A stretch of DNA of 64,000 nucleotides from Prorocentrum cordatum (lineage: Eukaryota > Sar > Dinophyceae > Prorocentrales > Prorocentraceae): NCBI GenBank assembly GCA_963575745.1, contig CAUYUJ010014262.1, forward strand, positions 115,532 to 179,531, written 5' to 3'. The notes beneath the pieces are model-generated. The model saw only the letters and a program-made list of their open reading frames with translations. It did no database searches and was not told where the DNA came from. The position numbers were made by a program, and so were the translations under genes. Positions 63,721 to 64,000 of the stretch are shown one piece after another. Positions within the stretch are counted from its first letter, which is position 1. Each line of letters starts with the position of its first letter.

Positions 63721-64000
63721 CAATCGGCACGCCAGGACGCTTCGCCACTGCTCGAACGGGACCGGGGACGTGGCCCACGCGTCGCGACGGCGCGCGGTGG
63801 GCCAGCGCCGGCGGCGCGACGCCACCGTTCCTGACGGCGCACCCGCCCCTTCTTGACTCTATGGGTCCTCGGCGCCGTGATTGTTCGAGAATGCGGACCT
63901 ACAGAGTGATTGTTCGATTGTTCGAGAACGTGATTGTTCGTCGAGGTGGCTCCCCAGGGCCAGCTTCGGACGGCCCCGAGGCCTGGTGAGGGCTCCCCCC
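63721..64000. other. No gene; repeat fragments at window end
   Basis: 63775-63840 is a GCGTCGCGACGG...GGTGGGCCAGCG...GCGACGCC palindromic unit. GATTGTTCGA occurs three times between 63879 and 63938. Confidence 0.45.

Overview
The window reads as nuclear DNA of a dinoflagellate. The strongest evidence is two relict copies of the dinoflagellate spliced leader (DinoSL) in genomic DNA: one at 29500-29520, just upstream of a three-exon gene, and a tandem pair at 19049-19084. Supporting evidence is three degraded non-LTR retroelements of the type common in dinoflagellates, GT-AG and GC-AG introns, high GC, very heavy microsatellite content, and coding signal on one strand only. Every coding segment I can support, host or mobile, lies on the minus strand. 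The genus is not determined; a Prorocentrum- or Symbiodiniaceae-like genome is only a guess. There are two 100-N assembly gaps (8276-8375 and 61401-61500).

Layout. 0-5.8 kb: a degraded minus-strand non-LTR retroelement (endonuclease, reverse transcriptase, RNase H-like tail), split by 1.6 kb of C-rich, telomere-like and 7-bp satellite DNA. 5.8-25.5 kb: a mosaic of short terminal-inverted-repeat (TIR) elements and GGA/CCT tracts. Small host exons are scattered in it, including a nucleoplasmin-like domain exon at 8.4-8.7 kb, a retroposed cDNA at 18.6-19.1 kb and a last exon at 21 kb. 26.8-29.5 kb: an intact-looking three-exon gene of unknown function. 30.8-36.5 kb: a gene desert of short-motif degenerate repeats. 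36.8-43.0 kb: two minus-strand genes, one with an RNase H-fold transposase-like layout. 44.2-47.5 kb: two exons of an aprataxin-like HIT-domain protein separated by 3 kb of mobile and simple repeats. 48.2-53.1 kb: two more retroelement remnants. 53.5-64 kb: short TIR elements, often nested, and satellite DNA.

The most interesting theme is the link between mobile DNA and introns. One intron of the 26.8-29.4 kb gene has near-perfect TIRs and a duplicated AAGGT at its splice junctions. An intron of the transposase-like gene also has short TIRs. A short element family (called F6 here) has 8-bp target-site duplications (TSDs) and carries a 3' splice acceptor at its edge. Several families are called by copies within the window: F1 (TAAGTCGGGCC ends, 10-bp TSDs), F2 (GAGTGACC ends), F3 (CGGAGGTCCGCGCGG ends), F4 (CTATAGGCC ends), F5 (GCTTCTTAGAAGC-rich), F6 (CACACAAATAA / GTGTCTGTGTG), F7 (CCAGAGATCC ends), F8 (CTGACCCGGGTC), F9 (satellite-bearing), F11 (GGATGACGATTAAT ends), F12 (CCAGAAAKAATTTCGAGCA ends) and F13 (AAGGGGGTCCAGC ends). 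These names are local and imply no database identity.

All identifications come from reading the sequence by eye. Splice sites are predictions and homology calls are from motif memory.
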